From NCBI GenBank assembly GCA_009602725.1, contig WELB01000264.1:1-30725 (forward strand): a stretch of 30,725 nt of DNA, given 5' to 3'. The notes below the pieces were generated by a model that searched no databases, was not told the origin of the DNA, and was given only the letters and a program-made list of their open reading frames with translations. The position numbers were made by a program, and so were the translations under genes. Of the stretch, positions 8,521 through 18,889 are shown piece after piece. Position 1 is the first letter of the stretch. The number at the start of each line of letters is the position of its first letter. Origin of the DNA: Spirogloea muscicola (lineage: Eukaryota; Streptophyta; Zygnematophyceae; Spirogloeales; Spirogloeaceae).

Positions 8521-8963
8521 TCAAGAGCAGATCGTTGTATACAACACCGGAAGCTGATTGTGCAAGGGCGTTGCTGAACAACGTACTCGGGGGCTGCAAA
8601 TAAGCCGAAGCAGGAGCAGGTGCTGTTCTACCAGGGCGCCAACAGATGCTATCCGTGAATCTCCTTGACCTCCAACATATTTGTCCGAGCTTGTGCCATG
8701 AAGAAAGACTGGGAAAGACGGGCTCGTCTTAGGGCGCTGTGGTTGTGCCTGTCCAGCCAGAGAAGCTTGCAACCCACTTGGAAAGGAATGCTGCATGCTT
8801 AGCTCGACGAACTCCTCAGGAGTGGGAAGATCCAAACACATGCCGAGTCTACTGCTCATGGAGCCAATTGATTCCAGGAAGCGGAACATGTGCCGTAAGA
8901 GATCCCTGCAAGTCCATTCAGCTGATGACCCAGCCTCAAGACCAATGTCGAGACCCCTGGAGA
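8521..8963 (-). CDS. Possible exon of the same unrecognised gene
   Basis: A good acceptor with a pyrimidine tract (TTTATTCTCCAG) precedes a frame reading GLDIGLEAGSSAEWTCRD, LLRHMFRFLESIG and LPTPEEFVELSMQHSF, which looks like real, mildly helical protein. The frame is open to a stop at 8521; the true donor is not fixed. No family is recognised. Confidence 0.35.
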
Positions 8964-9257
8964 ATAAACCAACACCAGAAGGGATGTCAGCCGAAACCAT
9001 TGCACTTCTTACACAGTAGAGGGTGAATGCAGACAAATATGCTAGTTAACAGACCCAATCCCAGCTCAAAGCTTGCGGGCAACGCTCAAGGGACTATCAA
9101 AAGGGCCAGACTTCGAATTCCTGTGAAACTTGTGCCCTTACATGAAGCACACTTGCCACCTGAGGAGCAGTAAGTCTGACAAGTCAGATGAGAACCCAAA
9201 GTGCTTCGACCGCATGCAAATTAGTGACTCTGCAGATACTACAGAGCTCATCAGGGC

Positions 9258-9559
9258 TTACAGAAAATGTGAAAGTACACAGAAGGTGCATTGGATCTGA
9301 TCGCGTAAGACGTAAGCCAAAGCCAGAGCTGCTCCGTCCCGAGGCTCCAGTTCCTGTTCCAGATTGAAAATCTTATCCGATTCTCCGCAGACGATGACCA
9401 GATCGGCAAGAAACAAGATGCCATTAGCAAACCGTTCCTTCAAGGTGCCCACAGTCTCGTACAGAGTAACGCGCTGCTCTTTGATGACATGCTCAAAGTA
9501 GCCACGGCCAGGAGCACCTGTCTCCTCAAGGCTCTCTTCTTGTACCTGCTTGCCGTTCC
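9258..9559 (-). CDS. Exon of an unrecognised gene (second)
   Basis: The acceptor CATGTGCAG|GG joins in phase to the exon at 9720-10206. The frame reads QVQEESLEETG, GYFEHVIKEQRVTLYETVG, LKERFANGILFLADLVIV and EPRDGAALALAYVLRD, with well-mixed composition typical of a folded protein. A stop occurs at 9258; a donor before it could lead to 8963. I do not recognise the family and assign no function. Confidence 0.5.
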
Positions 9560-9719
9560 CTGCACATGGCATACCTCGAACAAGCAATGAGATGTCAGAA
9601 TCTAGTCACTACTTCACCCAAAGCATCCAAGTCAGTCCAAGCAGCACGCTGCACAAGGGCCAGCTCAACTAGTGGAACATCATGCGAATACTATACGATA
9701 CATCAGCTCTTGGTAGTAC

Positions 9720-10206
9720 CGCGCAGCATTTGCAGCAACTCTGCAACGAAAGGCGTCATGCTCCCAGCTACAAAATCACGAGAATCAATACTGATGACAA
9801 CAACATGTCGCCATGATGGGTCCTGCGGCTGCAGCCTCATACGGAATTGGGCTCGTCTGATGGTGGCAATCATGGCGAAATCTGGTAGAGGTTCCACTAC
9901 TACATCCTTCAACCTCAGCAGTCTGTCAAACCAATGGATGCTGTAGGCAGAAGCCATGTGTATGATGGTTTCATTAGGGCTATGAGGTCCCTCTATGGCT
10001 TGGAAGCGACTCATTTTTCTTGGCATCCAACAAGTATCGTCCCAGTGCAGCTCCATCATCTCTGCTGCGTGGCACATTTGCCTCGGTGACAAGTCCTTCG
10101 GCGCAACCCTTCCTTCCAACATCTCCACCAGGTCCTTCTCATCTTCCCTGTACTCCCCGAGATTCCCTTCAGGCAGAGGAGGCGGTGTGCCATCAACGCG
10201 TTGCTT
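9720..10206 (-). CDS. Exon of an unrecognised gene (first)
   Basis: The acceptor CATGCTTAG|AAGC opens a 162-codon frame ending at CTGCGCG|GTACTA in phase 1, which fits the acceptor at 9560. The translation includes YREDEKDLVEMLEGRVAP, RQMCHAAEMMELHWDD, ETIIHMASAYSIHWFDRL, PDFAMIATIRRAQFRMRL and WRHVVVISIDSRDFV. It looks like a genuine globular domain, but I cannot place it in a family. Introns in this stretch are about 160 bases. The gene's 5' end lies above 10206 and was not found. Confidence 0.5.
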
Positions 10207-11299
10207 CTAAGCATGACTTCGGCTATATGCTCAGGCGACACTCAATATTCGGAAGCACAAAAGACTATGCGATAGCAACAAGCAGCCCTGACTGCTACTC
10301 ACGCCCTGTGAATTTGTGGTGCCTAGTGTCCCTCTCGACAATCTCAATGCATGCCAACTTTGCGGCCCTTCGACGCAAAGCTGGGCAGGGTTGCTTGCCC
10401 TGGCGCGATGAGCTTTGCTGGCAAATAAGATCAGCTTGCCTGGTCAATGGCAGTCATCATCATCACAGGAGGTCAAGAGGAGCAATAGAGGCGCGTGCGA
10501 CTTGCACAGTAGTGGTTATGAAAGAGCTTACTTGCTGCAAGGGACTGCTTGACAGCTTGCCAGAACATCTGGTTGTAATCCCACGGACTGCGAAGCGAAG
10601 ACATGCCGCCCTCGCTTTGTATGCTGGCCAGACAGAGCAGCAAGTCGAGTCAGAGTGACATGGATCGGGCCAGTGGCAGCCGCTGTGCTTTGCCGAGGTG
10701 CGGGTCCAAGCTCGACGCAGGCCTGTTGGCTTGGCCTTGCATTTGCGTATGCGGGAGGTCTCAAAAATCGAAAGGCACAACAGCTTTCTGGGAGATCGCC
10801 CATCTGGGAGAGACGGAGCAGTACGGGAAGAAGTGGAGAACCCGGTGAAAGGCAGGGGATTGCAGGCGCTGCAGGAGGTCAGGTCACCCGCGCAGCACCA
10901 GAACAGAGATGGTCGCAAAGGCCCGGCGACGCGGGGGCTGCACTGCTTGCCAGACGCGCTTGAGGAGGCTGCCGCTGGAGAGCTGGCGCCCGCAAGAAGG
11001 GCGCAGAGCTCTCCGAAAGCGCACTCATGGCGCGTTCACAATCATACGTCCCAGGAACCCAGCGTCCCAGGGACGGACTGGCGGGCGGGGGCGGACTGCG
11101 CCGGCGTGCGCTCCGGAGGCCAAGGCTGGGGCACGGCCACGGGCCCGCTGCCGACGGAGCCGCCCCGGGCCCGGGCCGTCGGTGGCGGCGGCGGCGGCGG
11201 GAGCCGAGGTGAGGCGCGGCCGGGGAGTGGTCGCACGGCGGACTCGTCTCGCTACGCGCGGACGGGCCGCTGGAAAGCCCCCGGTGGCGCAGGGTGACG
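10207..11299. other. No identifiable gene; GC content rises sharply
   Basis: To about 10.8 kb this is mid-GC DNA with no recognised exon, although the 5' part of the unrecognised minus-strand gene should be here. From about 10.85 to 11.3 kb it becomes very GC- and CpG-rich (for example GGCGGCGGCGGCGGCGG near 11180). Long open frames appear on both strands, as expected from composition alone. I do not call them genes. Confidence 0.35.
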
Positions 11300-11560
11300 A
11301 TGGACTGCCTTGCTCGCTAAGCCGAAGAGCGACTCTTTCCAGAAGACGGCGATGGCTGTGATTGGCCAGCCAGCCCAGAGAGAAGAAGAAGAAGGGATGG
11401 GCAAAGTGCGACGGCACCAGAAAAGGAAGCGAAGCGTGGCCAGATTGACTGGTTGCTGGGAAAGGCCAGCCCAAAGGAGTGGACAAGGTCTGAAGGAGCC
11501 GGAGTGCGACCTAGAAACCCAGAAAAGAAGACGAAAGTGCTCGCCCACCGAGGGTTAGGA
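11300..11560 (-). repeat. Retroelement 3'-end modules (at least two)
   Basis: On the minus strand it starts with GTGGGCGAGCACTTTCGTC (about 11545), then CAGACCTTGTCCACTCC and TTTGGGCTGGCC (about 11470), AACCAGTCAATCTGGCC (about 11450), and a second CTGGGCTGGCTGGCC (about 11385). The same landmarks recur near 13715-13795 (plus) and near 30405-30425. They are variants of the 3' UTR hairpin and end motif of the non-LTR family. No coding sequence is attached. Confidence 0.6.
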
Positions 11561-11699
11561 GATGTGTCTTTCCATTCACACGCGGCAGCCGCCGCCGAGA
11601 CCTCCAAAACCCCGGGCCGCCAAGGGTTTCGCCGCGAGTCCGTTGCCGGCTCCGGCCCCGCGCCGCCCCTCGCCGCCGCCGCGGACCTCTTGGCCGAGC

Positions 11700-11830
11700 G
11701 CCTCCTACCTCCTACCAGCCGCAATCAATCGACACCTTCGGCTACATGGTGCCTCGCTTCCATACCCTACTTGACAACATAGCGAGTCTGGGATATGCAC
11801 GATGCGAGGGTATGCTTCCAGCCCAGACGG
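11700..11830 (+). mobile_element. Short C-terminal fragment of the non-LTR element
   Basis: The reading runs LLPAAI (one frame), then DTFGYMVPRFHTLLDNIASL, then GYARCEGMLPAQTG. It matches LLPAAIDIFGCLGLRFHTLL and GYTRRADVCPAEMG of copy E3 near 23830-23920. A frameshift separates the two parts. The fragment passes into low-complexity sequence before the assembly gap. Confidence 0.65.
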
Positions 11831-11916
11831 GCTCCTCCTCTTGCGCTAGGTCGAGGGCGCCGCCGTCGCCGCCGCCACCCCTCCGAATTCCCGGGCCGCC
11901 GCTGGCGTCGCTTCCT

Positions 11917-11948
<32 letters not shown>

Positions 11949-12340
11949 TCCTCCCCCTCCTCCTCCGCCTCCTCCTCCCACATCGCCNNNNNNNNNNNNN
12001 NNNNNNNNNNNNNNNNNNNNNNNNNNNNNNNNNNNNNNNNNNNNNNNNNNNNNNNNNNNNNNNNNNNNNNNNNNNNNNNNNNNNNNNNNNNNNNNNNNNN
12101 NNNNNNNNNNNNNNNNNNNNNNNNNNNNNNNNNNNNNNNNNNNNNNNNNNNNNNNNNNNNNNNNNNNNNNNNNNNNNNNNNNNNNNNNNNNNNNNNNNNN
12201 NNNNNNNNNNNNNNNNNNNNNNNNNNNNNNNNNNNNNNNNNNNNNNNNNNNNNNNNNNNNNNNCCGCCGCCGTCGCCGCCGCCATCGCCGCCAGCTCCGC
12301 CGCCACCCCCGCCGCCTCCACTGCCGCCACCTCCGCCTCC
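11917..12340. repeat. Triplet low-complexity tract around a 276-base gap
   Basis: A CTC/CCT triplet tract (about 11917-11980) runs into 276 Ns (11988-12263). On the other side it continues as CCG/CCA/CCT triplets to about 12340. It translates to poly-Pro/Leu on the plus strand and poly-Gly/Arg/Glu on the minus strand. Any long frame crossing the Ns is an artefact of the gap. A similar triplet tract (13840-14060, with a CGC run near 13978-14000) lies in the same position relative to copy E2, so it is probably the element's N-terminal region expanded by slippage. Confidence 0.75.
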
Positions 12341-13656
12341 CCTCTTGCAATTACCACCTTCCTCTCCATTGCTGCAACCGATGCCTCCCCCCTCCAGTTC
12401 CGCCCAGCCTGCCTCCACCTCTGCGGTGCCTGCACTGCCAGGGCCCCTGCCACAACCCCCCAGCTTGGCTCAGCACGAGATCGCCTGCGCCCGTCGCGAC
12501 AATCAAGCGGAGCAGGTGCAGCATGCAGCATCAGCCGACGCTCGCTGTAGCGGCCTTGGGAGGACTGTCCCACTGCGCCCATCACAACCGAGCCGCCATC
12601 ACTGGCAGTGGGCTGTGGACCTTGACCTGGCTACGGTCCTCAGGCAGGCGGCGCACCCCCTCGTCCGCCATGTTTCCCGCTGGGCACGTCCGCATGCGCC
12701 CTCCTCCGCCGCGCCCTCCTCCCCGTCATGCAGCACATTGCAGCGGATCATTGCGACCAGGCGGCCTGGACCATCTTCCTCCTCTTCCCTCACCTGCTAC
12801 TGGGCCGGGTGCCGCACGAGGGCCGCAGCCAGGGCCGCCAGCCCCTTCTGGAACACATCCATCTCTGCGAGAACGGGTGGTGGGAGGAGCTCCCGGCGCA
12901 ACACAACGCCACAGTGGCAGCAGCTGCCGCCAGTCGCCACGCCTGGCACGGGGAGTCGTCCTCTGATAGAGCAGCGGCCATCCGGCGTGCTCTTCGCTTT
13001 GGACATGCCGGCGAGCTCTCGCGGGCTGTGCAGGCACTTGAGGACTCTTCCTGGCTCTGCCGTCCTCGACAACCAGACTCGCCCTGGAAGCCCTCCATCC
13101 CGAAGGCCACGCCCCCTCCCCCCCTGGCTGCCTTCCTTCGAGCCGCCAGAGGCGGTGGCCCTCGACGCCGCAACCCTCCGCAGGGTACTCCAGAGCAGCC
13201 GCAGAGCAGCCGCAGGCGGCCCCTCTGGCATGCTCGCAGAGTACCTGCGTGAGCTGTTCTTGGAGGGCGAGCCCTCCGATTTCCAGGTGCTGCTCCAAGT
13301 CTGTCAGCTCGTGGCCCAGGACAAGGTCCCTGCTGCTACTCGTTCGGTGCTCTGCTCCAGCAACCTCCTCGCCATCACCAAGGCCAATTGCGGAGTCCTC
13401 CCCATCGCCATCAGCGAGGTTCTGTACCGTCTGGTGGCTCGCACGCTCTGGCAGCAACATCTCAGGCCCCACATCAATACGGCGCTGGGCTACGAAGCGG
13501 CAGGGAGGCTGTCGTCCATGGCTTCCGCGCGGCTCTGGATCTCCACCCTGACTGGATGGTCCTGGCTGTCGATGTGCAAAACGCGTTCAACAGCATAGAG
13601 CTCAACGCCATTGCCGAGGAGCTGCGAGCTGCCTTCCCCTCCCTCCTTCCCATCTG
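12264..13656 (+). mobile_element. Non-LTR retrotransposon copy E1 (N-terminal part and half of RT)
   Basis: After the triplet-rich N-terminus, several frames share one message: WEELPAQHNATVAAA (about 12880), ELSRAVQALEDSSWL, and then an RT in the order AAAGGPSGMLAEYLRELF, VLPIAISEVLYRLVART, and in another frame REAVVHGFRAALDL and MVLAVDVQNAFNSIE (motif A, with its aspartate) and EELRAAFPSLLP. A frameshift near 13480 splits the RT. The copy stops dead at about 13656, before RT motifs B and C, and is followed within 60 bases by a 3'-end module. It therefore lacks the catalytic YADD/FADD box, zinc motif and endonuclease, and cannot be active. It lies head-to-tail with copy E2. Confidence 0.8.
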
Positions 13657-13699
13657 AATAGCCTACTTGCTGACGTTTTACAGATAAGTAATTTGCTTC

Positions 13700-13800
13700 T
13701 TCTTGCGCCACCTGGCCCTTTCAGACCTTGTCCATTCCTTTGGGCTGGCTTCTCACAAGCACTGCTGTCAAGTTGGGAGCGCCCTTTCTTCTTATGCAGC
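13700..13800 (+). repeat. Retroelement 3'-end module after E1
   Basis: CCCTTTCAGACCTTGTCC, ATTCCTTTGGGCTGGCTTC and TTGGGAGCGCCCTTTCTTCT follow one another. They parallel CCCTTCTCGTACTCTG, TTCATTC..GGGCTGGC and ATGGGCGAGCACTTTCTTC at 29635-29705. E1 thus appears as N-terminus, half of RT, then 3' UTR, with the middle deleted. Confidence 0.55.
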
Positions 13801-13839
13801 AGCCATCCGCAGCGGAACTGCCGCTGCTTTGGCAGCCGC

Positions 13840-16800
13840 TTCTCCGTCCGCCATCGCCGCCGCCACCACCTCCACCATCGCCACCATCATCACCGCCGCC
13901 ATCGCATCATCATCAAAAGCACAGTCCCAAATGCTTTCCGTACTACCGCTTTTGCAGCCTGTGCTGTTGCAGCCCTGTCGCCGCCGCCGCCGCCGCCGCC
14001 GCCTTCGCGGTCGTCACCACCACCGTCATTCGCGGCAGCCACCGCCGTCACTGCCCCGTCTCTGCCGTGACCTGCTGGCTGTGGCGGCCCCTGCGTCAGG
14101 AGCCCTTGCGCGCAGCCAAGGTGCACGGCCTAGCCTCATGACCCAGCTGAGCTGCTCCTATGGCAAGCAATGGCAGCGGCCTGCAAGGGCCGTCGTGGCC
14201 TGACCCAGCACGAGAACGCCTGCACATGGCCACATCATTGTGCAGAGCAAGCGCGGAAGGCAGCGGCAGCTGGTGGCAGCCACAGCGGCCAAGGAAGGCA
14301 CATCCAACCAGCGATGGCTGGTGAACACCACCACTGGCAGTTGGCCGCAGCCTGTACCTGCAGACAGGAGGCACTCCTGCTCCTGCATCACGCCTCCTGC
14401 TGGGCGTGCCCACAACTTCATCAAGCCCTCTGTCCCATGATGCAGCGCAGTGCGTGCAGACCACCACGACTATGCAGCCTGGAAGGTTGTCATTGTCATC
14501 CCTCAACTGCAGCTTGGGCGCGCTGCTCACGGAGGACCATAGTCAGGGACGCCAGCTCTCTCTCAGCGAATTCACCTCTGGGAGACCAGGAAGTGGGAGG
14601 AGCTCCTGGTGCAGCACAGCGCGCAGTGGCTGCAACTGCAGTCACTCGCCGTGCCTCAAGTGCGGTGCTGATACTAAAAAGAACAGCAACTTTACGGCAT
14701 GCTCTCTGCTACATCACGGCGGCGAGCTCTTACGGGCTGCGCTGGCGCTGGAGGAGATCGCTGGCGCCAGCAAACAGGGCGATCAGGCAAGCTCTGGAGG
14801 GTCTCCACGCCGAGGTGCACGCCCCCCCAACCCCGTTGTTGACCTCCTTTGAGCCGCATGAGGAGGTAGTCCTGAATGCTGCTGCCCTTTGCAAGGCGCT
14901 TCGAGGCCTCGAAGCAGACTTCTGGACTCTGCTGCAAGCGTGCCAGCACATAGTGTGGACAACTCACCATCAATGCAAGCGGAGTGCTCTGCATTGGCGC
15001 TCTGCTCGCCATTGGCAAGACAATTGGTGGAGTCCAGCCCGTTGCTATCAGGGAGATGCTGTGTCGCTCAGTTGGGCGAACTTAGGCAGCAGCACGTGGG
15101 GAAGGGCCAGGCCTGTCTGGCGCTCACCAGTACCGCACAGGGCTGCGGAGCGACAGAAAGGTTGTGGAGCGCGAGGTAAGGGCCACTCTGCTCCTGTAAG
15201 TGGATGTGAACGATCTTCACGGTCCGCAGCACCATCACAGAGGTTTCGCCTGTGGGTTCCCCTTCCCCTCCTGCTTCCCGCCTGGGCTACGGCTAGCCCA
15301 GTGAGTCTGTCTTGCGGACGTGGAGCCATGTGGTGGAGAAATAGTAGTCAACCACAGCACGCACTGGAGGACCCACCGCTGGCAGTCTTCTCGGTACAGT
15401 TGCGCTCAAAGGCTAACAGCGGTGCTCACACTGGTGTCCTCATGCCTACGTTCGCCAACGACACCACACTGGTCGGCAGCCCCGGCAACAATATGGCCGT
15501 TGCGATCCTCCAGCAGCAGCTGGGCAATCAACCTGACCATTTGCACGCAGAAGTGCGTCGCCTGTTCGCCGTGAGGCCTGACCAGCACCCTGATGCTGCG
15601 CTCAGGGTGCCAGATTACGCTGGGCAGCCTCGCCCTCTTTGGGGTTCCCCCTCGGCGCACCGGCGTTTCTGGAGGAGCAGCTGCAAGCGCGGCTACAGGA
15701 GCAACTCAAGCCAGCGGCCCGCTTCAGCGAGCTGCAGGACATGTAGCTGGCATTTGCCATGCTCAGTGAGCAATGCGCAGTGCCCACAGTACCTTGTTGA
15801 GCTACCCCTCCCTCTCCCAAATAATGTCACATGCAACAAATGATGCAGGGCATCATGGCGAGCACGGCCGCTCTCGTCGAATACCAGATGTCATCAACTC
15901 AGCGGCTGGTAAGCAACAGGCTCTTTGCTCATCAGCTGCAACTGCCTGGGTGCTCCGCTTGCTGGCGCATGCAGGGCGACGTACACGGGCAGCTAAGCGC
16001 AAGTTGTTGGTGCTGTGTACCAGTGCGTACTCCTGCATAGATTCCGTGCGCTTGAGCAGGTGCAAATGGTGGCAATTGAGTCGGAGACTGGCACGCTGCC
16101 CTCTTGACGGCCTTCCGCTTGGCTTGTGACTTGCTGCTGACAGACCACCGGAACCAGGTATAGACAGCAGTCCCCGTTGCGCACCTCGCATGCACTGTTG
16201 ACCCGTGTGGACAGGCTCGCTACGATGTTGAGGTGGAGAAGCCGGCCTTTGACTCCGCTTTGCTGGTCAGGAGCACCTGCGCGCGTGCCTGCTTGTGGTG
16301 CATCCCCGTTGGGAGGCATGGCATGTGATGCGGCACTTCTTAGACATGCTACGTCGCAGATGACAGACAAGGCCTTCTAGACAGCCTTCTACGACCTCCT
16401 TGGTTTTCTTCCGCCCTGTCTCATCAGCATGGCGCAGTGCGAAAACGGAGAGTGGTGGGTGACTTTGGCGGAGATGGCTGTGCACATACTTCGCCGAGGG
16501 ATTAAGGGAAGCACCAACCCACCCACGACCTCGTCAGAGATGGTATATTCGGCATTGCAGGCTACCATGGGGGACACGTCCATCATGCCCATCCAACAGA
16601 CTCGCACAAGAGGTGTCAACCTGGTTGCCATCACACGTGGTGGTGGCCTGCCCATCATTGATGTGGTCATAGAAGAGCTCTTGACAGCAGCAACCTGCTC
16701 CCATTCCAGCAGGTTGAAATTCCCAAAAATGGCCGTAAGGAAGAGCAAGATGTTTCGCAACTCTGCTGCCACTTGTTGCAGATGCAATACTGGTACACCC

Positions 16801-16935
16801 GAGTTGGCGTGCTCTATTCCCGTGCACCACCACAACAATATAAGAAAAGCAACTCCAGTCTTGGAGAAGCGCACTGCCACCGGTCCAGTCACAAGGCGTT
16901 TGCAGTCAAGGCGCTCGCTATCTCCGTCCAGCTGA
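13840..16935 (+). mobile_element. Non-LTR retrotransposon copy E2 (near full length, decayed)
   Basis: Landmarks in order, spread over three frames: a triplet-rich N-terminus (13840-14060); AGCACGAGAACGCCTGC (14208), as in E1 (12473); WEELLVQH (about 14608); SFEPHEEVVLNAAALCKAL (about 14850); the RT box FANDTTLVG at 15451; LFGVPLGAPAFLEEQL (about 15640); MQGIMASTAALVEYQ (about 15845); and the endonuclease-like RGVNLVAITRGGG..PIIDVVIEE (16610-16680). FADD has become FAND, and the first endonuclease aspartate is also asparagine (position 16618). Most of the RT middle is scrambled by indels. A 557-codon open frame (14170-15843) crosses it, but only parts are in the ancestral frame, so it should not be taken as a protein. 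Confidence 0.75.
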
Positions 16936-17335
16936 GTTGTGCAACACTACGGCTGTCTTTGGGGCAATTTTTGACAAGGGACTTCGAAGCAAAGCCTACG
17001 CAGACTGGCCTTCCATTATGCGTGCCGTTTGCCAGACCGTTCACGGCAAAGTGTAAGGCACAACTTGGCCTACTAGGCGATGCTAGCTGGGTCCTACGAG
17101 CAGTGAAGTCTTCTATCAACAGGAGCCTCACAAAGACCGCCTTCAGCTCCGCTCTTCTATGCAAGATCCCATGCCAGCTCACGCAGTACTGCGCCACGAG
17201 TCCGCTTGCATCTCCCAATGTCTGGTAGCATACCACCTCCCGTTCGGCCTCGCTGGTGAGGCTAGCTCCTTCAAGCATCCGTCAAGCTTCCTTTTCCTTG
17301 GCATTGACATTCCGACCATGTAAATTGGTACAGCT
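16936..17335 (+). mobile_element. Fragment of another RT class (DIRS- or Ty3-like)
   Basis: A plus-strand frame near 17215-17323 reads AYHLPFGLAGEASSF, KHPSSFLFLGIDIPTM, then stop. It resembles the ...K-x-E-x-P-S...L-x-F-L-G-I-x-I-D-T segment after the catalytic box in RTs of DIRS-like and related retroelements. The same peptide pattern (SRHLSIRYCCIDIPAM) occurs at about 26805-26850. Upstream sequence to 16936 yields no clear RT motif. Class assignment is tentative. Confidence 0.35.
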
Positions 17336-17730
17336 TGCCAAGGCCCACTTGACAAGCCCCAGCACTGCCACCAAGCACTGCAACAGAAAAGAAGGCGTAT
17401 CTGGCGTATCTGGCTGGTCATTGAGGCTTTCTCCTAGGTACCCATAGTCCTCACACAAAGTTGTGTCCCACAGTACTTGAGGGCCTGCAACACAGCCAGC
17501 TGCAGCCGCCATGCCGCCAATGCCCGCAGCAGCTTGCGCCAGCATGGAGGGCAGCTGCGGCGCCGGCGGCGCCGACAGAGGAGGGTCCGGAGGGAGCGAG
17601 GAGCCGCGGGCAGGGCCGAGGGCAGCGGCCGTGGCTGGCGTCGTTGGCGCCGGCGGCAGTGGGCGGAGCGGGCAAGCCGGGCAGCCCCCGAAGTGGGGGC
17701 TGATTGTGGTATGGACAATGGTGGCGTTGC
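17336..17730. other. GC-rich sequence, no gene called
   Basis: The part after 17510 is strongly GC-rich, with open frames on both strands dominated by Arg, Gly, Ala and Pro. Nothing is conserved or motif-bearing. It may be flanking sequence or a 5' UTR of an unidentified repeat. Confidence 0.3.
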
Positions 17731-18035
17731 CCGGTAAGTGGCCAGCATCGCGAGCCACCCTGCCGTCGGAAGTCCCCCCGTCGTGCCCTTTGGAGATGGA
17801 GTGTCCGAAAGGCTAGCCGCTTGTCAGGAAAGATGGCCAGTGTCGCGAGCCCCACCCCAGGCCCTCTCGCCCTTCACACAGATGGAAGGTCCGAGCGGCT
17901 ACCCGCTTGTCAAGGAAAAGCGGGGGAAAGGAAGGTGGGGGAGTAGCGCTAGCCACCCTGCCGTCGGAATGGGTAGGTCCCTTGCCCGTCAAGAAATGGA
18001 CTGTCAGACAGGCTACCGGCATGTGGCAACATGGG
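17731..18035. repeat. Three imperfect direct repeats of about 90-115 bp
   Basis: Units begin near 17731, 17829 and 17919. Each carries, in order, a GCGAGCC or GCTAGCC(ACC) box, CCTGCCGTCGGAA (first and third units), an ATGGA..GT(C)..A box, and a GGCTA(G/C)CCGC(T)TGTCA(G/A)G-like end with a following GGAAA. Divergence between units is considerable, so the array is old. A promoter- or UTR-like array is possible; no function is shown. Confidence 0.55.
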
Positions 18036-18208
18036 AGAGGCGGGCGGCGGGAAACACGTGGCCGCAGCTGGGCCCCGAGACGGTGGCGGGCCTGGCTCGC
18101 CACCGTCCGACGCGCGCCACACTTCTTCCCCCTCGAGGATTCCGCAAAAGATACCCTGTAGCGAAGCCTCATTGGTTGCAGGCCGCCCACCTAGCCGCCT
18201 GACCTCCT

Positions 18209-18242
18209 GCATCCGCCATCGCCCCGCATCCGCCATCGCCCG
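18209..18242. repeat. 17-bp tandem duplication
   Basis: GCATCCGCCATCGCCCC is followed directly by GCATCCGCCATCGCCCG. It lies in a C-rich stretch (18190-18400) upstream of the plus-strand NAC gene and might sit in its promoter or leader region. Confidence 0.7.
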
Positions 18243-18482
18243 GCGCTCTGTAACGTCTCGCACAGGTCACCCGCTCCAGGCCCCCCCAGCCGGCCTATCT
18301 CCTCCTTAATCCCCCCTCCCCACCCCTCCCCGGGGACTCCCGTCTCCTCTCCCTCCGCTCCCACTCCCGCTGGCCGTGGCGCCGCGCCTGGCATCTGACC
18401 TGCCACGCTCCCTCGGGCGCCTCGACGTTCTCCTTCACGATGCAATCTCAAGGTTCGGGCTGATGAGTCGAAGGCGACTCAC

Positions 18483-18728
18483 ATGTCAGATGCCCCTCTG
18501 CTTCCTGCATACTTCCTTGGGTCGTGCACACGACCGCCTATTTGCCAGATGGTGGCTGACAGTTGCGCACTTACAGACTCTATGAACGCGTGGTGGTGCG
18601 ATCCTTTTGAGCAACGGGATAGCTTCAGCGACCCTTGGAGCAAGCCTCCCCTTGATGACGACTTCAACATACCCAAGAACGGCGCGCTCGCAGACTTCGC
18701 AGACGACTTGTTGAATCTTGAGCACATG
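18483..18728 (+). CDS. Possible first exon upstream of the divergent NAC gene
   Basis: An ATG-initiated frame reads MSDAPLLPAYFLGSC, then WWCDPFEQRDSFSDPW, DDDFNIPKNGALADFADD and LLNLEHM, followed by a good donor (ATG|GTGAGG at 18729). It is acidic and protein-like, unlike the GC-rich noise upstream. I could not join it in phase to the exon at 18890: a candidate middle exon (18787-18833) gives the wrong phase. It could be the NAC gene's N-terminus, or a separate or broken gene. Confidence 0.4.
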
Positions 18729-18889
18729 GTGAGGTTTCAATGACGACTGGTCAGTCATCTCTCTCCGAGCCTTACTGATGACCCAGACTCAAATTAAGCT
18801 CCATGCAAGTTCGCGCCCCGTCTTGCTACTAAGGTACAAGATACTGCAGCTTTGCTGCAATTGACACCTTCTTACAACACCTTCCACAG

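Noticed and set aside
11742-12966. Long frames (190-406 codons) across the N gap, poly-Pro on plus and poly-Gly on minus
   Set aside because: They exist because Ns contain no stops and because of triplet repeats. The proline- or glycine-rich 'proteins' are artefacts.
14170-15843. 557-codon open frame, the longest uninterrupted by Ns
   Set aside because: Only some parts (SFEPHEEVVLNAAALCKAL, PTFANDTTLVG) lie in the ancestral frame. Homology to E4 jumps between frames along it, so it is an accident of GC-rich decay, not a gene.
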